Assembly: GCA_003024985.2 (NCBI GenBank)
Contig: PXIH01S0003168.1
Length of the DNA stretch: 10,281 bases
Source: Euperipatoides rowelli
Taxonomy: Eukaryota; Onychophora; Udeonychophora; Euonychophora; Peripatopsidae
Direction: 5' to 3' (one strand)
Shown here: positions 7,759 to 10,281 of the stretch, piece by piece
How the letters are laid out: the number at the start of each line of letters is the position of its first letter
Numbering within the stretch: the stretch's first letter is position 1
The notes under the pieces: model-generated
What the model saw: the letters and a program-made list of their open reading frames with translations, nothing else
Told to the model about the DNA's origin: nothing
Databases searched by the model: none
Translations under genes and position numbers: made by a program

Positions 7759-7942
7759 CTAGATTTTTTTAACCCCTAGTGGCCATCATGTTTTAGTTCA
7801 GGGATTATTAATGGTATAGTTGAAAGGATTGTTGAAAGGTCTTTTGTAACTGTTTTATCAGTAGTTTGATTTGTTTTATTTATTTTTAAAATTTTGAGTA
7901 GGTATAAATTTATGTAAGGTAGAATGTTTTTAAGTTATGATA
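7759..7942. other. AT-rich non-coding spacer
   Basis: The plus strand is T-rich, and a short tandem GTTGAAAGG occurs twice near 7818-7840. No coding signal is seen. Confidence 0.4.
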
Positions 7943-8047
7943 GTTTAGGATTTATTAATATAATTTATTTTGTATAGGGGTTATCTAAGCTTTTACACAA
8001 TATTGTCAATATAATCCAAAAACAAATAAGGTAAATAAATCCTAAAC
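7943..8047. repeat. Second hairpin-forming inverted repeat, 105 bp
   Basis: Perfect 14-bp arms, GTTTAGGATTTATT at 7943-7956 and its complement at 8034-8047, enclose 77 bp. Inside, further partial pairing continues (TTATTTTGTATAGG against the complement of CCAAAAACAAATAAGG). This gives a foldback of about 35 bp per arm with gaps. The size resembles a small foldback or MITE relic. No target duplication is recognised. Confidence 0.45.
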
Positions 8048-8778
8048 CATCGGTAATAAATTCACAACATCCTATGGCTAAATTACCTCATAGGCATTTT
8101 AAGATCTAAAGACTCAATCACTTTGATCCAATAAAAATAAATATGTTACCTTATACTGTACATATACTGTAAGTGCAATTTTAAAGTAATAAAAATTAGG
8201 CATTAAATAAGAAATGGTACCTTCAACATTTAAAATATAGAAATAACTATTTTACTTTCCACACTCACAATATACTGTACTTTATAAAGCTTGCCTATTG
8301 ACATCACAACCTTTCTGTCTTGAACCACCAAATGTTAGGTTCGTTGACTCACTTTATGAGAAATAAGGTTAAACATTGCCACTCTCCAGCTTTGACGTTA
8401 CAGTAAGTTGCCAGTGGCGACCATATTTTTTTGAACTCCGATAATGTTAATTATATACTGTACAGTATATTTATGCATAAACATACACTATTGTTAATGA
8501 TTCCAGTTAAAAAATTAATATAGGCCTTTAAAATCACAATATGGGGAAATGTTCTAAACAATATTAGTGGTGTTTTACTTTGTTGATGTTTTTATTATAT
8601 AGTACAATCAAGAAATAGTTGCATAAATGATAGGAATGATGAACAAAACTTTTTTTTAGTTTTTATTATAAAATTTTTATAGTAATTTCTTAATTACTGT
8701 ATGTTTAAAGCATTTTTACAGGGTAAATTAAAGACATAAAAAAAAAAAAGTAAAGCAATATACAGTAATTTATTTTAT
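8048..8778. other. AT-rich non-coding DNA with one GC-richer island (about 8290-8430)
   Basis: The island is the only part of this stretch with ordinary base composition. On its minus strand, one frame from an ATG at about 8424 downwards is nearly open, with only two stops over about 60 codons. It contains phrases such as WRVAMFNLISHKVSQR, but I cannot assign it. It may be a decayed repeat or an untranslated exon. The rest of the stretch is A/T runs and TACTGTA motifs. Confidence 0.3.
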
Positions 8779-9120
8779 TTACAGTTTTTCTATATAAAAC
8801 CCTACTTTTGTGTGTTTAATCATTTGACCTAAATAATGAAAAATTTCTTTAGTTTCATTACTAGAGGCACAATATGTTGTAACATCATCGACATTTACTA
8901 AGAGAATTATATAGCTTGATGGCAATAAAATAAAACTGTTTTTTACTAATTATCAATAAAATGTCCAATTCTAAGCATGAAGAATAGAAGTAAGACATCA
9001 AACATTTAAATCGTGCATGGAGATAATGTTAGATCTTATATAAATCTAAACATTTAGGATAAGGCACTCTAAAATTATGTGTCTAAATTTTTCAATAAAA
9101 CTATGCATACCAGTGGTGAT
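8779..9120 (-). pseudogene. Degraded non-LTR retrotransposon (LINE) reverse transcriptase fragment
   Basis: Three RT landmarks occur in the right order and spacing. GMHSFIEKF lies at 9085-9111. It is followed, one base out of register, by THNFRVP (9062-9082), which resembles the FL..R.F.V segment before the QGS motif. A degenerate VLLLFFML...ID segment lies near 8950-9000. A clean 56-codon open stretch (8782-8949) has LPSSYIILLVNVDDVTTYCA, then SSN, and later KHTKVGFYIEK. LINE RTs of the Jockey/RTE/CR1 sort have LLYADD.A.YC.SSN and then W....GF..S.EK. About 181 nt separate FRV from VDD, close to the roughly 60 residues of the family. The catalytic box has VDD for ADD and Asn for Tyr. Frameshifts and stops make it inactive. 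The copia-type YVDD alternative fits the flanks less well. Confidence 0.7.
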
Positions 9121-9183
9121 CTGAATATCAAATTGGCTGAATACCAAATAGTAAATGATGGCTGAATACAGAATATTTGGTAT
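9121..9183. repeat. Degenerate GAATACC/CTGAATA minisatellite-like patch
   Basis: CTGAATA occurs at 9121, 9137 and 9162, and TGGCTGAATAC is repeated exactly at 9134-9144 and 9159-9169 (25-bp period). ATACCAAAT (9141-9149) and ATTTGGTAT (9175-9183) are inverted copies. The patch abuts the LINE fragment's upstream end and part of it may be decayed LINE coding DNA. Confidence 0.45.
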
Positions 9184-9203
9184 CGAATAGTAATAATAGC
9201 ATT

Positions 9204-9239
9204 AGCACATTTTTTTTAAAAAAAAAAAATGTTTGTGCT
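9204..9239. repeat. Poly(T)/poly(A) hairpin
   Basis: AGCACA, T8, A12, TGTT, then TGTGCT. The six-base ends are perfect complements and the T and A runs pair between them. The segment could be a foldback created by a homopolymer insertion. Confidence 0.5.
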
Positions 9240-10281
9240 TGAATTATAGTCTATGCAGGGTTAATGAGGGTGGAACTTGTTCCTTTTTTAAAAATAAGAC
9301 TGTACCAGTTTAAATTTTCTAAGATTAGAACATTATTCATCATAATTTCTGAACTTGATATAAATCGATAAGAAAATATTAATGATAAAAAAATTGAATA
9401 AAATTCTGTTGATATTTTTATAAAATGTTTTCCGTAAATCATGCTTTGTAAACAAAATTACAAACTATATAAACATTGGCTTTATATATTGTTATAAATT
9501 TTATTTACGGAACAAGACATTATATATTAAAGAACTTAATCATTTGCTGCGTAATTTCAAGCTTACTAAACACCTGGAGTGCAAGTTAATTTGCATGGTA
9601 TACTACAAAATCAATCATGTTTGACTGTGCGGCAATGATTAAATGGGTTGGCCGCCTTTTTGATTTTGTTTACAGTCCTGTCCTTCATTCCAATGCTTAA
9701 CCCTAACTCCAATTAAGTAATATGGCCCACCCTAATGATAATCTATAAGTGCAATAAACCTGCTTGATCATTTTTACATTATTTCCTGCAGCTTAGCTAT
9801 TAACGAATCAGTGGTTGTTTTTTAGTAATCCGTGTGGAAAAGTTTGATCGGCAGACATTTTGTTATATTTTACTCCATAAGTTTGGAGAGGATTGAGATC
9901 ATTTTTTATAAAATACTTTTATTAATAATAGATGATAATTTTTCAATATAATTATAAGCTATTGTAATAATATAGACCAGAAAAAAATTTAATTCAAATA
10001 TTAATAAATAATTCAGTTATTAATAAATATGATAAATTCTGTAGTCCAAACAATATTTTTGAATTTCTTTGAGAAATCTTCTTTTTCACACGACCTGAGC
10101 ACATGAACATGATTGTTCAGATTGGTTTTCATATAGCTAAATTTTTGAAGAAAAATATTTTCTCTTAATTAAAGCAGCAGTATAACACTAAAAACAACAA
10201 TAGCATTAGCAATGGAATCTTTATTTATTTTTAAAGTTAGTTGCTTTTATGACTAGCCTTCAATGAAAAATCTAAACATTT
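9240..10281. other. AT-rich non-coding DNA with a GC-richer patch at about 9540-9840
   Basis: No gene is supported. The patch 9540-9840 has near-normal composition. It holds a 24-codon ATG-started plus-strand ORF (9619-9693) and an overlapping open minus-strand stretch, neither of which I recognise, plus an AATAAA at about 9753. It may be an old repeat. The motif AATAGCATTAGCA is present at both 9195-9207 and 10199-10211, probably by chance. The 63-codon minus-strand ORF at 9251-9442 is low-complexity. Confidence 0.4.

Larger units (their letters stand above)
7065..8772. repeat. Dispersed TACTGTA/TACAGTA palindromic motif cluster
   Basis: At least ten copies occur, at 7065-7075, 7104-7115, 7165-7177, 7597-7605, 8152-8172 (two head-to-tail), 8271-8280, 8399-8404, 8453-8470, 8694-8701 and 8759-8767. 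The copy at 8453-8470 is a perfect 18-bp palindrome, ATATACTGTACAGTATAT. AT-rich composition alone does not explain a shared CTGTA/TACAG core. I associate such motifs with some crustacean genomes, but that is memory, not proof. The function is unknown. Confidence 0.5.

Noticed and set aside
8782-8949. Initial reading of the VDD motif as a copia YVDD fragment displaced from the truncated element
   Set aside because: The flanking SSN, GFYIEK and the upstream FIEKF/FRV segments, with about 60-residue spacing, fit non-LTR RT better.
9251-9442. 63-residue minus-strand ORF
   Set aside because: It is low in complexity and AT-driven, and no family is recognised.
1-10281. CRISPR array, bacterial operon or tRNA/rRNA gene
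   Set aside because: There are no regularly spaced repeats, no bacterial gene organisation and no recognisable structural RNA. The window is eukaryotic transposon-rich DNA.

Overview
This is a stretch of eukaryotic nuclear DNA made of decayed transposable elements in AT-rich, non-coding sequence. No intact host gene is recognisable. An arthropod is the most economical guess. The main element is a Ty1/copia retrotransposon whose primer-binding site matches an internal segment of initiator tRNA-Met, as in Drosophila copia. The flank carries many TACTGTA/TACAGTA palindromes, which I loosely associate with crustacean DNA from memory. Neither clue fixes the taxon. Three single Ns (3018, 4088, 7093) point to a draft assembly or consensus.

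Layout. (1) 1-2820 is a less AT-rich block unlike the DNA to its right. It holds a short gag-like coiled-coil ORF on the minus strand (209-451), a PBS-like and a TATA-like sequence upstream of it (661-675, 712-719), about 1.9 kb of non-coding DNA, a 12-G run, and a possible 162-bp LTR (2659-2820). It looks like part of a second LTR retroelement, unidentified, inserted into the copia element. Its orientation is unresolved. (2) 2821-5958 is a minus-strand Ty1/copia element that reads in order 5' LTR (5689-5958), PBS (5672-5688), gag, protease, integrase and the start of reverse transcriptase. It stops abruptly inside RT motif A at 2821. Gag has five nonsense codons. Frame breaks also separate gag from protease, protease from integrase, and segments of RT, so it cannot encode a working polyprotein. 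(3) 5959-8778 is very AT-rich non-coding DNA with two hairpin-forming inverted repeats, a cluster of TACTGTA palindromes and one weak candidate exon. (4) 8779-9120 is a degraded non-LTR (LINE) reverse transcriptase fragment on the minus strand, broken by frameshifts, with VDD in place of the usual ADD. (5) 9121-10281 is AT-rich DNA with a small degenerate repeat and a poly(T)/poly(A) hairpin.

The genes do not form a pathway. The window records successive insertions and decay. The copia element landed first, was cut in its RT gene, probably by the second retroelement, and both then accumulated stops and indels. The LINE piece is an independent relic.
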